The notes under the pieces: generated by a model
Told to the model about the DNA's origin: nothing
The model's input: only the letters and a program-made list of their open reading frames with translations
Database searches by the model: none
Part shown: positions 9,513 to 17,604 of the stretch, in pieces
Layout of the letters: every line of letters starts with the position of its first letter
How positions within the stretch are numbered: the first letter of the stretch is position 1
Program-made: the position numbers and the translations under genes
DNA from: Bacteroidota bacterium
GTDB lineage: Bacteria; Bacteroidota; Bacteroidia; Chitinophagales; Chitinophagaceae
Length of the DNA stretch: 64,000 nt
Assembly: GCA_023409975.1 (NCBI GenBank)
Contig: JAEYQO010000056.1
Coordinates: 55,659 to 119,658 of the forward strand
Direction: 5' to 3'

Positions 9513-10232
9513 ATGAAAAGAATATACATCCTACTATCAATAGCCGTTATATTCAGTATTCAGGTGGTGGCGCAGACCCATAAAGTCGTCATTGAGACTG
9601 ATTCAGGAAGAATCGTATTGGCGTTATATGACAATACACCGTTGCACCGGGACAATATGGTGAAACTGGTGGAGGAGAAATTCTTTGACAGTTTGCTGTT
9701 TCACCGGGTGATACCGTCATTTGTCATACAGGGTGGTGACCCGCAGTCGAAGAATGCATTGCCAGGCATGATGCTTGGTAACGGAGAGACGGGTTACCGG
9801 GTACCTGCGGAGATTAATGATAGTAATTTCCATCAGCGGGGTGCGTTAGGAATGGCCAGAGACAATAATCCGGAAAAAGCTTCTTCGGGCTGTCAATTTT
9901 ATATAGTGACCGGGAGGACTTATACTGATCAGGATCTTGATATGTTGTCACAGCGTACAGGAAGGAACTTCACAGAGGCTCAGCGGGAGATCTATAAAAC
10001 ACAGGGCGGAACCCCGTCCCTTGACGGCAATTATACAGTGTATGGGATTGTGCTGGAAGGGATGGAAGTGGTTGACAAGATATCGGCCATGCCCAGGAAC
10101 CAGTATGACCGGCCGAATACCGACATCCGGATGACCAGGGTCTATCTTCTGGAGGAAGGAAAAAACAAAAAGAAGGGAATATTCAAATTCAAACGTAAGA
10201 AGGACAAGGTGAAAGTGAAGATCGAAGACTGA
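9513..10232 (+). CDS. Exported cyclophilin-type peptidyl-prolyl isomerase
   Basis: The 239-residue protein starts with a signal peptide (hydrophobic residues 4-18, VVAQ cleavage site). A cyclophilin domain spans roughly residues 22-208. Family motifs are visible: LALYDNTPLHRDNMVKLV, FHRVIPSFVIQGGDP with the catalytic arginine, RGALGMARDNNPEKASSGCQFYI, and DGNYTVYGIVLEGMEVVDKI. The last 25 residues form a lysine-rich charged tail that is not part of the fold. It should assist folding of exported proteins in the periplasm by cis-trans isomerisation of prolyl bonds. Only 2 bp separate it from the next gene, so it probably leads a plus-strand operon running to 13775. Confidence 0.92.
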   Translation: MKRIYILLSIAVIFSIQVVAQTHKVVIETDSGRIVLALYDNTPLHRDNMVKLVEEKFFDSLLFHRVIPSFVIQGGDPQSKNALPGMMLGNGETGYRVPAEINDSNFHQRGALGMARDNNPEKASSGCQFYIVTGRTYTDQDLDMLSQRTGRNFTEAQREIYKTQGGTPSLDGNYTVYGIVLEGMEVVDKISAMPRNQYDRPNTDIRMTRVYLLEEGKNKKKGIFKFKRKKDKVKVKIED

Positions 10233-10234
10233 GG

Positions 10235-11005
10235 ATGAAGCCTGAACGACTTAAACAATTGCTGGATGAAAAAGTAAGGCTGTTTAATCAGCCTTCTTTC
10301 ATTAAAGACGATCCCATTTCCATACCGCACCGATTTAGCCGACCAGAGGATATAGAGATCAGTGGCTTCTTTGCGGCGGTACTTGCCTGGGGCAACCGAA
10401 AATCGATCATCAATAATTGTATAAGACTACTGGAGTGGATGGATCATTCGCCCTATGAATTTGTGAAGCATCACACGGAGAATGAGCTGAAGCCCTTTTT
10501 ACAGTTTGCCCACCGGACCTTTAACGCAACCGATCTGTTGTATTTTATACAAGTCCTGCAGCATCATTACCAGCACTATCCCACACTGGAAGATGCGTTT
10601 GTGCCGGGTGCAGAATATAAAGCCGGGGACACAGGATCCGCGCTTATTCATTTCCATAACTATTTTTTTTCGCTGGAGCATCCGGAAAGGACCCGTAAGC
10701 ATATTGCCACACCAGCCAGAGGGTCTGCCTGTAAGCGGCTGAACATGTATCTGCGCTGGATGGTCAGGAGGGATGCGTCGGGGGTAGATTTTGGGATATG
10801 GAAGAAAATCCGGTCTTCCCAACTTGTCTGCCCTTTGGATGTTCATGTTGCGAGAGTTGCACACAGACTTGAACTGATACCTCAGCCACAGGCGAACTGG
10901 AAAAACGCCCTTCTTTTAACGGGCAGGCTGCGGGAATTGAATGCGGAGGATCCGGCTATATACGACTATGCACTTTTTGGAATGGGAGTGGGCGAGCGGT
11001 ATTAG
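10235..11005 (+). CDS. TIGR02757/DUF2400 family protein
   Basis: The 256-residue product matches the TIGR02757 family, found mainly in Bacteroidota and with no established function. Recognisable segments are the N-terminal PHRFSRPEDIEISGFFAAVL, AWGNRKSIINN, and the conserved core CKRLNMYLRWMVRRD followed by LVCPLDVHVARVAHRL. The CKRLNMYLRWM-type helix and LDVHV segment recall helix-hairpin-helix DNA glycosylases of the EndoIII/Ogg group, so a nucleic-acid role is possible but only inferred. No signal peptide is present, so it is cytoplasmic. It sits 2 bp after the cyclophilin gene and 51 bp before the lpxH-like gene. Confidence 0.82.
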   Translation: MKPERLKQLLDEKVRLFNQPSFIKDDPISIPHRFSRPEDIEISGFFAAVLAWGNRKSIINNCIRLLEWMDHSPYEFVKHHTENELKPFLQFAHRTFNATDLLYFIQVLQHHYQHYPTLEDAFVPGAEYKAGDTGSALIHFHNYFFSLEHPERTRKHIATPARGSACKRLNMYLRWMVRRDASGVDFGIWKKIRSSQLVCPLDVHVARVAHRLELIPQPQANWKNALLLTGRLRELNAEDPAIYDYALFGMGVGERY

Positions 11006-11056
11006 CCGGGAAGCCTTGTGCCCATTTTGCGCTAACTTGCATCCCCATCCACAGCC

Positions 11057-11815
11057 ATGGACTTACCAGCAGGCAAAAAGATATACTTCGCTTCAGATTT
11101 TCATTTGGGCATTCCTGACAGAGCTACCAGCCTCGAGAGAGAAAAGCGCATTTGCCGGTGGCTGGAAAGCATCCGGGAAGATGCTCAGCTTGTATATCTG
11201 GCGGGTGATATGTTCGATACCTGGTTTGAGTACAGGAATGTAGTTCCCAGGGGATTTACCCGCTTCCTTGGCAAGCTGGCGGAGCTTACAGACGCCGGTC
11301 TGAAGATTGAAGCATTTACAGGAAATCATGACCTCTGGACGAGAGGATATTTTGAAGAGGAGCTGAATATTCCGGTTCATCATCAGCCTATTGACAGAAC
11401 CTTTAATAATAAGCGATTTCTGATTGGACACGGTGATGGCCTTGGTCCCGGGGACCAAGGATATAAAATCCTGAAGAAAGTGCTGAGAAGTCCTGTTTCA
11501 CAGTGGCTCTACAGAAGGCTGCATCCGGATACGGGTGTGGGGCTGGCCGGATGGTTTTCGCGGCTTGGACCGAAGCACAATGTATCTGAGGAGCCGTTTT
11601 TAGGACCGGAGAAGGAGTACCTCGTGCAGTTTTGTCTGGAAACCCTAAAGCGGGAGCATTATGATTATTTTGTCTTTGGGCATCGTCATCTGGCGATAGA
11701 GTATCCGCTGCCGGGAGACAGCACTTACGTGAACCTCGGCGACTGGATTCGTTATAACAGTTACGGAGTATTTGACGGTCAGCATCTGAAACTACAGTAT
11801 TTCAAAGAAGATTAG
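11057..11815 (+). CDS. lpxH: UDP-2,3-diacylglucosamine diphosphatase, LpxH-like metallophosphoesterase
   Basis: The 252-residue protein is a calcineurin-like metallophosphoesterase. The metal-binding blocks are in order: SDFHLG near the N-terminus, AGDMFDTWFEYR, GNHDLW, the HGDG block and GHRHLAIEY. The AGDxFDxW block and overall size fit LpxH, which hydrolyses UDP-2,3-diacylglucosamine to lipid X in lipid A synthesis at the inner face of the cytoplasmic membrane. Its stop codon directly abuts the ATG of the SixA gene. A related phosphoesterase of other specificity cannot be excluded. Confidence 0.85.
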   Translation: MDLPAGKKIYFASDFHLGIPDRATSLEREKRICRWLESIREDAQLVYLAGDMFDTWFEYRNVVPRGFTRFLGKLAELTDAGLKIEAFTGNHDLWTRGYFEEELNIPVHHQPIDRTFNNKRFLIGHGDGLGPGDQGYKILKKVLRSPVSQWLYRRLHPDTGVGLAGWFSRLGPKHNVSEEPFLGPEKEYLVQFCLETLKREHYDYFVFGHRHLAIEYPLPGDSTYVNLGDWIRYNSYGVFDGQHLKLQYFKED

Positions 11816-12325
11816 ATGGAACGAACCTTGATCATCATCCGACATGCCAAATCCAGTTGGGCAGACCCCGGACAGGACGATTTCGACCGACCTTTGAACG
11901 ACAGAGGCAGAGAAGACGCTCCGGTGATGGGCGCGCGACTGAAGCAGCGAGGGTTGCTACCAGACATTATATTATGCAGTGATGCCAAAAGGACGAGGCA
12001 GACGGCGAAGCGGATGGCGGAAGCCCTGGGCATTTCAAAGGACAATATTGAGACCCAGCATGAGTTATACCTCGCAAGTCCGGAACAGATAGAAAACACA
12101 TTAACAAAAGTCGGCAGTAACCATAAGATAGTCTACCTGATTGCCCATAATCCGGGCATTACAGAATTTGTCAACGAGGTGAGTGATCGCTTCCGAATCG
12201 ACAACGTGCCCACCTGCGGAATGGTGGGAATTCGCTTCAGCGCTGCTTCCTGGGCGGACTACAGCAGATCAGAGCGGGAGATTATCTTCTTCGACTATCC
12301 AAAAAATCCACATGTCATCAAGTAA
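11816..12325 (+). CDS. sixA: SixA-like histidine phosphatase
   Basis: The 169-residue product belongs to the histidine phosphatase superfamily. The catalytic IIRHAKSSW block (the RHG-type histidine) is at residues 7-15, followed by DRPLNDRGREDAPVMG, the CSDAKRTRQTA segment with a catalytic arginine, and IAHNPGI carrying the second histidine. This order is that of SixA, which removes phosphate from phosphohistidine proteins. The start abuts the lpxH stop, and the 3' end overlaps the next gene by 14 bp. Targets in this organism are unknown. Confidence 0.85.
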   Translation: MERTLIIIRHAKSSWADPGQDDFDRPLNDRGREDAPVMGARLKQRGLLPDIILCSDAKRTRQTAKRMAEALGISKDNIETQHELYLASPEQIENTLTKVGSNHKIVYLIAHNPGITEFVNEVSDRFRIDNVPTCGMVGIRFSAASWADYSRSEREIIFFDYPKNPHVIK

Positions 12326-13775
12326 ATCCTCAGCACAAACCATTAGCGCTGTAGAGCAACTGTTTTCTGAGCACTTCGGTACAGCACCGATCAACATCGA
12401 ACTGCTTCCCGTTTCGGGGTCGGACCGCAGATATTACAGAGTTGGTGACGGGCAGCAGACTGCTATCGGGACCTACAACGAGAATATTGCGGAGAACAAT
12501 ACCTATTTCTATTTCACGGAGCTGTTCAGGAAACACGAGATCCAGATTCCGGAGATCTATAGAATCAGCAAGGACCGGAGACTCTATTTGCAACAGGACC
12601 TTGGATCCACCTCATTATTCGATGAGTTGAAAGAAAAAGGATTCACTGAAGACGTTAGATCGAGCTTCCATAAAGCCATCGATCAGCTGGTGAAGCTGCA
12701 ATGGATTGCGGGGCGAGAAACGAATTTCGACCAGTGCTTTGCGGCGAGTCAGTTTGACGAGAAGGCGATACTGGCGGACCTTTACTATTTCAAATACTAT
12801 TTTGCCGACCTGCAAAAGATCCATTACAACAAGCGGTTGTTGATGGAAGAGATGGAACAATTCAGCAGAGAATTGGGGAGAGTGCAGCCGCAAACACTTA
12901 TGTATCGTGATTTCCAGAGCCGGAATATCATGATTTACAAAGGAGAGGCCTATCTGATCGATTTTCAGGGAGCGATGCAGGGGCCACCTCAATACGACCT
13001 GGCCTCTCTGTTGTGGCAGGCAAGAGCTCAGTTGCCGGAGTCCTGGAAGGAGGACCTTCTGAACCAATACATCGCATCGTTGAACGCTTTACCGATCGCA
13101 AGAGTCAATGAAATACACTTACGGAAAGGCTATTCACAAATGGTGCTGCTCCGGCTGTTACAAGTGTTGGGGGCATATGGATACCGGGGGTTACTGGAGC
13201 GGAAGCCACATTTTATCGCCAGTATTGCGCCTGCGCTTCAGAACCTAGAGATCTTCCTTGCGCAACATCCGCAGTTGCCAGCCTATCCTGAAATGCGTTC
13301 CCTGCTGGAGCGTCTGTGCAGCGAAACGATGCAGCAACAATACCGTCAGCCTGAGCCGGAGGCCTCTGCAAAGCTGAAGGTGACGATAAATAGTTTTTCC
13401 TATAAGCAGGGCATTCCGAAAGACAAGACAACGCATGGTGGTGGATTTGTGTTTGATTGCCGGGGAATATTAAATCCGGGCAGGTATGCAGCCTATAAGC
13501 ACTTTACAGGACAAGAAGCTTCCGTGCAGGAATTCCTTAATTCCCAGACGAAGATGCCTGAATTCCTAAATCATGTTTTCGGCCTGGTATCAATCAATGT
13601 GGAAGATTATCTGGCGAGAGGGTTTGAGCATCTAAGCGTTTCCTTTGGCTGTACCGGAGGCCAGCACCGGTCAGTTTACGCAGCAGAGCAATTGGCCGCT
13701 TACCTGAGCAACAGGTATAACATTCCTGTTTCGGTGAAACACCTGAATGAGGAGCGGTGGGTTCTGAAGCCTTAG
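12312..13775 (+). CDS. Sugar-kinase-like phosphotransferase fused to a RapZ C-terminal domain
   Basis: The 487-residue protein joins two domains. Residues about 15-340 form an aminoglycoside-phosphotransferase-fold kinase with the catalytic segment MYRDFQSRNIMIY (D200) and IDFQGAMQGPPQYDLASLL. This pattern resembles AmgK-type kinases that phosphorylate N-acetylmuramate or N-acetylglucosamine at the anomeric position. Residues about 355-485 match the C-terminal domain of RapZ: SFSYKQGIP, GGGFVFDCRGILNPGR, and FGCTGGQHRSVYAAE with C447. In E. coli RapZ that domain binds glucosamine-6-phosphate. The N-terminal P-loop domain of RapZ is absent. The frame is open from 12183, but the ATG at 12312 is preferred, giving a 14-bp overlap with sixA. 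Fusion suggests a kinase gated by amino-sugar phosphate; that is inference. Confidence 0.85.
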   Translation: MSSSKSSAQTISAVEQLFSEHFGTAPINIELLPVSGSDRRYYRVGDGQQTAIGTYNENIAENNTYFYFTELFRKHEIQIPEIYRISKDRRLYLQQDLGSTSLFDELKEKGFTEDVRSSFHKAIDQLVKLQWIAGRETNFDQCFAASQFDEKAILADLYYFKYYFADLQKIHYNKRLLMEEMEQFSRELGRVQPQTLMYRDFQSRNIMIYKGEAYLIDFQGAMQGPPQYDLASLLWQARAQLPESWKEDLLNQYIASLNALPIARVNEIHLRKGYSQMVLLRLLQVLGAYGYRGLLERKPHFIASIAPALQNLEIFLAQHPQLPAYPEMRSLLERLCSETMQQQYRQPEPEASAKLKVTINSFSYKQGIPKDKTTHGGGFVFDCRGILNPGRYAAYKHFTGQEASVQEFLNSQTKMPEFLNHVFGLVSINVEDYLARGFEHLSVSFGCTGGQHRSVYAAEQLAAYLSNRYNIPVSVKHLNEERWVLKP

Positions 13776-13948
13776 GGTTTTCTGAAGACATTATTCCGAT
13801 ATCCCCAGAACAGTCCCAGGAAGCCTGCAGCCGAGACAGCGAGTGCCCATACCAGGGCTTTTACTGTAGCGTCGAAGAGCGCCCACCCGATAAGAAGATT
13901 TAGGAGAAGTAGTAACGCGATAGCAGCTATTGCGATCAGGGACCTCAT
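13772..13948 (-). CDS. 58-residue two-helix membrane protein
   Basis: A 58-codon ORF on the minus strand encodes two hydrophobic helices (residues about 4-25 and 30-49), joined by a short loop and ending in a basic tail (YRNNVFRKP). The initial MRS and positive C-terminus suggest both ends face the cytoplasm. The stop overlaps the end of the convergent kinase/RapZ gene by 4 bp. It lies 28 bp downstream of the epimerase gene on the same strand, so it is probably co-transcribed. No family is recognised. Codon use is clean and the frame is uninterrupted, but such a short ORF needs comparative support. Confidence 0.55.
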   Translation of the reverse strand: MRSLIAIAAIALLLLLNLLIGWALFDATVKALVWALAVSAAGFLGLFWGYRNNVFRKP

Positions 13949-13976
13949 TTCATCCTATTTACGTGAGATCAGTGCG

Positions 13977-14384
13977 TTATTTCCGTTCCTGACAGAGTTC
14001 GACCAGGACACCATTTGTTGTGCGGGGATGCATGAAGCAGATGAGCTTATTATCGGCGCCGGGCCTGGGAGAAGAATGCAGGAGTTCGAAGCCTAGTGCT
14101 GAGAGACGCTTCATCTCGGCCTCGATATCTTCCACTTCGAATGCAATGTGATGGATCCCTTCACCCTTTTTAGCAAGAAACTTTGCGATGGGAGAATCCT
14201 CGCGGGTGGCCTCGAGGAGCTCTATTTTGGAATCAGCAATCTGAAAAAAAGCCGTACTTACCCCTTCGCTGGCAACCTCTTCTGTTTTATAGCAGGGAGT
14301 GTTCAATAGCTGCTCGAATAATGGAATTGAAACTTTTAACGCTTTAACAGCAATTCCGAGGTGCTCTATTTTCAGCATTGGCAA
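13977..14384 (-). CDS. mce: Methylmalonyl-CoA epimerase
   Basis: The 135-residue protein is a glyoxalase-fold (VOC) protein of the usual epimerase length. It opens with IEHLGIAVKAL, carries the metal ligand histidine in that strand, and continues with KIELLEATREDSPIAKFLAKKGEGIHHIAFEVEDIE (second histidine) and the C-terminal MHPRTTNGVLVELCQ with the glutamate ligand. It interconverts the 2R and 2S epimers of methylmalonyl-CoA in propionate metabolism. Either M1 or M3 could be the start. It is transcribed divergently from iscS. The B12-dependent mutase at 31064-34480 is distant and appears to be of the isobutyryl-CoA type. Confidence 0.92.
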   Translation of the reverse strand: MPMLKIEHLGIAVKALKVSIPLFEQLLNTPCYKTEEVASEGVSTAFFQIADSKIELLEATREDSPIAKFLAKKGEGIHHIAFEVEDIEAEMKRLSALGFELLHSSPRPGADNKLICFMHPRTTNGVLVELCQERK

Positions 14385-14452
14385 TAGTTTTTAGAAATGG
14401 GAATATTACGTTCCCTAATCTCAATCGAAGGTCCAAAGTAGTGCAATTGACG

Positions 14453-14460
14453 TAACTTTG
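14453..14460 (+). promoter_or_regulatory. Bacteroidota -7 element upstream of iscS
   Basis: TAACTTTG at 14453-14460 is an exact TAnnTTTG match. The longest iscS frame would start with TTG at 14458, inside this element, which argues for the ATG at 14488 as the real start, with a leader of about 20 nt. Confidence 0.6.
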
Positions 14461-14487
14461 GAGCATATTTTGACCCAACCAGATATT

Positions 14488-15708
14488 ATGAGTCTTAAAC
14501 TTCCGATTTACCTAGATAATAACGCTACTACTCCGATGGATCCCAGGGTGCTGGATGCCATGCTTCCTTACTTCACAGAGAAGTTCGGAAATGCTGCCAG
14601 CCGTAACCACTCCTTCGGATGGGTGGCAGAAGAAGCTGTTGATTATGCCCGTGAGCAGGTAGCCAGGCTTGTGAATGCTGATCCTAAAGAGATCATTTTC
14701 ACTTCCGGAGCTACAGAGTCTGACAACCTTGCGCTGAAGGGAGTATTTGAAATGTATGCTTCAAAAGGAAATCATATCATAACAGCCACTACAGAGCACA
14801 AGGCGGTGCTGGACACCTGCAAGCATATTGAGAAGCAGGGCGGCCAGGTTACCTACCTTGAAGTTAAGGAAGATGGGCTGATAGATCTGAAAGCGCTGGA
14901 GGCTGCTATTACTGACAAAACTATCCTTATTGCTATCATGTATGGTAATAATGAAATAGGGGTTGTCCAGCCTGTCCGTGAGATCAGCAGCATTGCCCGC
15001 AAACACGGTGTTCTATTTTTTACTGATGCCACCCAGGCCGTAGGTAAGATTCCAGTAGACGTTCATGCGGATGGTATTGATCTGATGGCATTTTCTGCTC
15101 ACAAGATGTACGGACCAAAAGGTGTAGGAGCGCTGTATGTGCGTCGTAAGAACCCGAGGGTTAAAGTGACAGCACAGATGGATGGCGGGGGGCATGAGCG
15201 TGGTATGCGTAGTGGAACCATGAATGTGCCGGGAATTGTAGGATTTGGAAAGGCCTGTGAAATAGCGATGCATGAGATGGAAGCGGAGGCTGCTCGTCTG
15301 AGTAAACTTCGTGACAAGCTGGAGCAGGCACTATTACAGATAGAAGAATCCTATGTAAACGGTCACCCGGAACATCGCCTGCCGCATGTGTCCAACATAT
15401 CGTTTAAATATGTAGAGGGTGAGGGGTTAATGATGGGCTTCAATAAAGACATTGCTCTTTCGAGTGGGTCTGCCTGTACTTCAGCCTCACTGGAACCTTC
15501 GTATGTATTGAAGGCCCTGGGACTGGGAGATGATCTGGCCCATAGTTCACTGCGTTTCGGACTGGGTCGATTTACTACAGAGGAGCAGATTGATTATACC
15601 ATTAATGCAATTACCACAACTGTAAATAAACTGCGTGAGATGAGCCCGCTTTGGGAGATGTACAAAGAGGGTGTAGATCTGAACTCTATCGAGTGGGCGC
15701 ACCATTAA
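14488..15708 (+). CDS. iscS: Cysteine desulfurase IscS/NifS
   Basis: This PLP enzyme removes sulfur from cysteine as a persulfide for Fe-S cluster assembly. Starting at ATG 14488 it has about 406 residues. Family motifs are [22 protein letters not shown] at the N-terminus, [28 protein letters not shown], the PLP-lysine block [17 protein letters not shown], and the mobile loop [17 protein letters not shown] containing the catalytic cysteine. The [27 protein letters not shown] tail fits group I IscS. It is the first gene of an iscS-iscU-iscA run, 45 bp before iscU. No IscR regulator is adjacent. Confidence 0.95.
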   Translation: MSLKLPIYLDNNATTPMDPRVLDAMLPYFTEKFGNAASRNHSFGWVAEEAVDYAREQVARLVNADPKEIIFTSGATESDNLALKGVFEMYASKGNHIITATTEHKAVLDTCKHIEKQGGQVTYLEVKEDGLIDLKALEAAITDKTILIAIMYGNNEIGVVQPVREISSIARKHGVLFFTDATQAVGKIPVDVHADGIDLMAFSAHKMYGPKGVGALYVRRKNPRVKVTAQMDGGGHERGMRSGTMNVPGIVGFGKACEIAMHEMEAEAARLSKLRDKLEQALLQIEESYVNGHPEHRLPHVSNISFKYVEGEGLMMGFNKDIALSSGSACTSASLEPSYVLKALGLGDDLAHSSLRFGLGRFTTEEQIDYTINAITTTVNKLREMSPLWEMYKEGVDLNSIEWAHH

Positions 15709-15753
15709 TAAATTCACATCCCACCCCGGTGGGCAAATTAAAAGACAACCGCT

Positions 15754-16170
15754 ATGGCATATTCAGAAAAAGTAATCGACCACTACCAGAATCCGAAGAA
15801 CGTCGGGACCCTGGATAAGAACCAAAATAACGTTGGGACCGGGCTTGTCGGAGCACCGGAATGCGGCGATGTGATGCGTCTGCAGATTGAAGTTGATGAA
15901 CAATCCGGCGTTATCCGTGATGCAAAGTTCAAGACCTTCGGATGTGGATCAGCAATCGCTTCTTCCTCACTGGCTACAGAGTGGCTTAAGGGCAAAACTG
16001 TAGATCAGGCTTTGGAGATAGACAATATGGAAATTGTGGAGGAGCTCAACCTGCCACCGGTGAAAATTCACTGTTCCGTTCTGGCAGAGGATGCGATTAA
16101 AGCAGCCATCAATGATTATCGTGTGAAGAATGGACTTCCTGCACTTGAACTTGAGGGCAAGAACCATTAA
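15754..16170 (+). CDS. iscU: Fe-S cluster assembly scaffold IscU
   Basis: The 138-residue protein is a standard IscU. It carries the three cluster-ligand cysteines in GAPECGDVM, FGCGSAIASSS and KIHCSVLAEDA, and the LPPVK motif, which the HscA chaperone recognises in the E. coli system, just before the third. It accepts sulfur from IscS, assembles a [2Fe-2S] cluster and hands it on. No hscA or hscB gene is next to it here. The gene sits between iscS and iscA with short gaps of 45 and 30 bp. Confidence 0.96.
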   Translation: MAYSEKVIDHYQNPKNVGTLDKNQNNVGTGLVGAPECGDVMRLQIEVDEQSGVIRDAKFKTFGCGSAIASSSLATEWLKGKTVDQALEIDNMEIVEELNLPPVKIHCSVLAEDAIKAAINDYRVKNGLPALELEGKNH

Positions 16171-16200
16171 TACTTCAGAGCAGAAGACAGGAGGTAGCGT

Positions 16201-16527
16201 ATGATCTATATTAGTGAGAAGGCGAAGGAAAAAGTACACCAGTTAAAACGCGACGCTGGCCTGGGAGCGGATTATTTCCTTAGGGTTAGTGTAGTTGGAG
16301 GAGGTTGTTCAGGTTTGTCATACAAACTTGACTTTGACAATGAGTCGCAGCCGAATGACCAGGTGTTTGAAGACAATGGCGTGAAGCTGGTGACCGACCT
16401 CAAGAGTTTTCTTTACCTCTGTGATACCACACTGGATTTTTCAGACGGTTTGAACGGCAAGGGTTTTCACTTCAGCAACCCGAATGCCAGCAGGAGTTGT
16501 GGATGTGGAGAGAGCTTTGCGGTTTAG
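16201..16527 (+). CDS. iscA: A-type Fe-S carrier protein (IscA/HesB family)
   Basis: The 108-residue protein has the three conserved cysteines of A-type carriers: one in VVGGGCSGLSYKL and two in the C-terminal SCGCGESFAV. ISEKAKEKVHQL at the N-terminus is typical. A-type carriers receive clusters from IscU and pass them to target apoproteins. It ends the isc operon and is followed by a strong terminator 16 bp after the stop. ErpA- or SufA-type assignment cannot be separated from IscA on sequence alone; context favours IscA. Confidence 0.93.
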   Translation: MIYISEKAKEKVHQLKRDAGLGADYFLRVSVVGGGCSGLSYKLDFDNESQPNDQVFEDNGVKLVTDLKSFLYLCDTTLDFSDGLNGKGFHFSNPNASRSCGCGESFAV

Positions 16528-16542
16528 ATCTGCAGGATAAAT

Positions 16543-16579
16543 AAGACCAGGGACTGCCATTGGCGGTCCCTGGTCTTTT
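16543..16579 (+). terminator. Terminator of the isc operon
   Basis: Arms at 16543-16554 and 16566-16577 form a perfect 12-bp stem (AAGACCAGGGAC), with further partial pairing towards the loop, followed by T residues. It ends the iscS-iscU-iscA run and lies 27 bp from the end of a convergent gene. Confidence 0.88.
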
Positions 16580-16605
16580 CTTTTATGCCTGAAGGATCTC
16601 AACTA

Positions 16606-17019
16606 TTACCTATTAGAGATACCACCGTCATTGGCTGGTATTGGATGAGAGCTGTTCAGGTAATTCAGGTTTCTGTACTTGTTGGTATTCACTCCGTCAT
16701 TAGACATTGCCGGGCGACCCCAGTAAGGATCGTTCATCTTGTCATAAGTTACGCGGATGCGACCTCTGTTGATCGTATTGCCAGAAGTGGTGCTCCTTCC
16801 GAGGTGCACCGTTGTGGTTTCGATACTTAAGTAACCATCCTGACTTACTTCGGTAGTACGTCCAATGTCCTGTTTTTCGCCAGAATTACAAATCTGGTAC
16901 TGGTTACCAACGAGGCAAACAGGATAGTTCTTAGCCCATTTACTATTTGCCGAGGATTGTGCCAGAGCTGAACCACAACCGAAACCTACCATTGCTAATG
17001 CTAAAAATATCTTTTTCAT
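16606..17019 (-). CDS. Small secreted protein of unknown function
   Basis: The 137-residue product has a clear signal peptide (MKKIFLALAMVGFGCGSALAQ) and a mature part of about 116 residues with no recognised domain. The mature part has two cysteines (VCLVGNQYQIC), a Thr-rich strand-like middle (SIETTTVHLGRSTTSGNT) and an Asn/Tyr-rich end. A cysteine in the signal peptide (GFGCGSA) is not in a good lipobox position, so export to periplasm or beyond is more likely than lipidation. It is the last of three consecutive minus-strand genes encoding small secreted proteins. Confidence 0.65.
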   Translation of the reverse strand: MKKIFLALAMVGFGCGSALAQSSANSKWAKNYPVCLVGNQYQICNSGEKQDIGRTTEVSQDGYLSIETTTVHLGRSTTSGNTINRGRIRVTYDKMNDPYWGRPAMSNDGVNTNKYRNLNYLNSSHPIPANDGGISNR

Positions 17020-17126
17020 AGTGTCTGTTTTTTATTCTTTCGAAATTTCAATCATCTTTATCCAAAAGGTTTAAAACCATTCCATCCAAGGGGATAAATT
17101 GCCAATAGAATGTTAATATGCATGCA

Positions 17127-17498
17127 CTAATCCCGTAACGAACCCTGCTCTCTGCGGATGTTACCTGTCCTGCTTTTTTCCATCCGGAATGGGCCGTTAA
17201 GGATGATGATAGATCTTGGTGCTTCACCATCATATAGTTCCCGATTGACCGGATTGCTATTTCCGGGGTCCCAGTATTGACCATTCCCGGTAAGCGTCTG
17301 ATTTTGAAGAATCAGATTATGCTGATTGTAGAAGTGACTATTATTTTCATAGCTCCGATTACCTTGCAGCCCATGATCCTGATATACATCATATGTTGTC
17401 ATGGGATTGTAGGGTTGATAGATCACTGGTCGTTCCTGCTGTGCCGTTGATGACAGAGAAGCGAACAGTGCGAGACATATCGTTAGTAATTGTTTCAT
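17127..17498 (-). CDS. Small secreted Asn/Gln/Tyr-rich protein
   Basis: The 123-residue product begins with a signal peptide (hydrophobic residues 4-18, STAQ site). The mature part is rich in Asn, Gln and Tyr (for example YENNSHFYNQHNLILQNQ), has no cysteines and matches no family that I recognise. The composition resembles extracellular or surface proteins, but this is weak evidence. It lies between two other small secreted proteins on the same strand and is followed by a gene of that kind 107 bp downstream. Confidence 0.6.
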   Translation of the reverse strand: MKQLLTICLALFASLSSTAQQERPVIYQPYNPMTTYDVYQDHGLQGNRSYENNSHFYNQHNLILQNQTLTGNGQYWDPGNSNPVNRELYDGEAPRSIIILNGPFRMEKSRTGNIRREQGSLRD

Positions 17499-17548
17499 AA
17501 TGAGAGGTTTATATTAGGGATAGGTGTAAGATCATGCCCGGTGGGCAT

Positions 17549-17584
17549 AAAAAAAGCCAAATACTCCGGTATTTGGCTTTTTTT
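17549..17584. terminator. Strong hairpin terminator between two secreted-protein genes
   Basis: A perfect 16-bp inverted repeat has arms at 17549-17564 and 17569-17584 around the loop TCCG. Its A and T runs allow function in both orientations. It lies just downstream of the 17605-18147 minus-strand gene and would end that transcript, so the three secreted-protein genes are not one uninterrupted operon. Confidence 0.9.
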
Positions 17585-17604
17585 AACCGCTGTTTATCTA
17601 CCAA

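Noticed and set aside
14458..14487. TTG start ten codons upstream for iscS
   Set aside because: The TTG lies inside the predicted -7 promoter element, so it could not be in the transcript.
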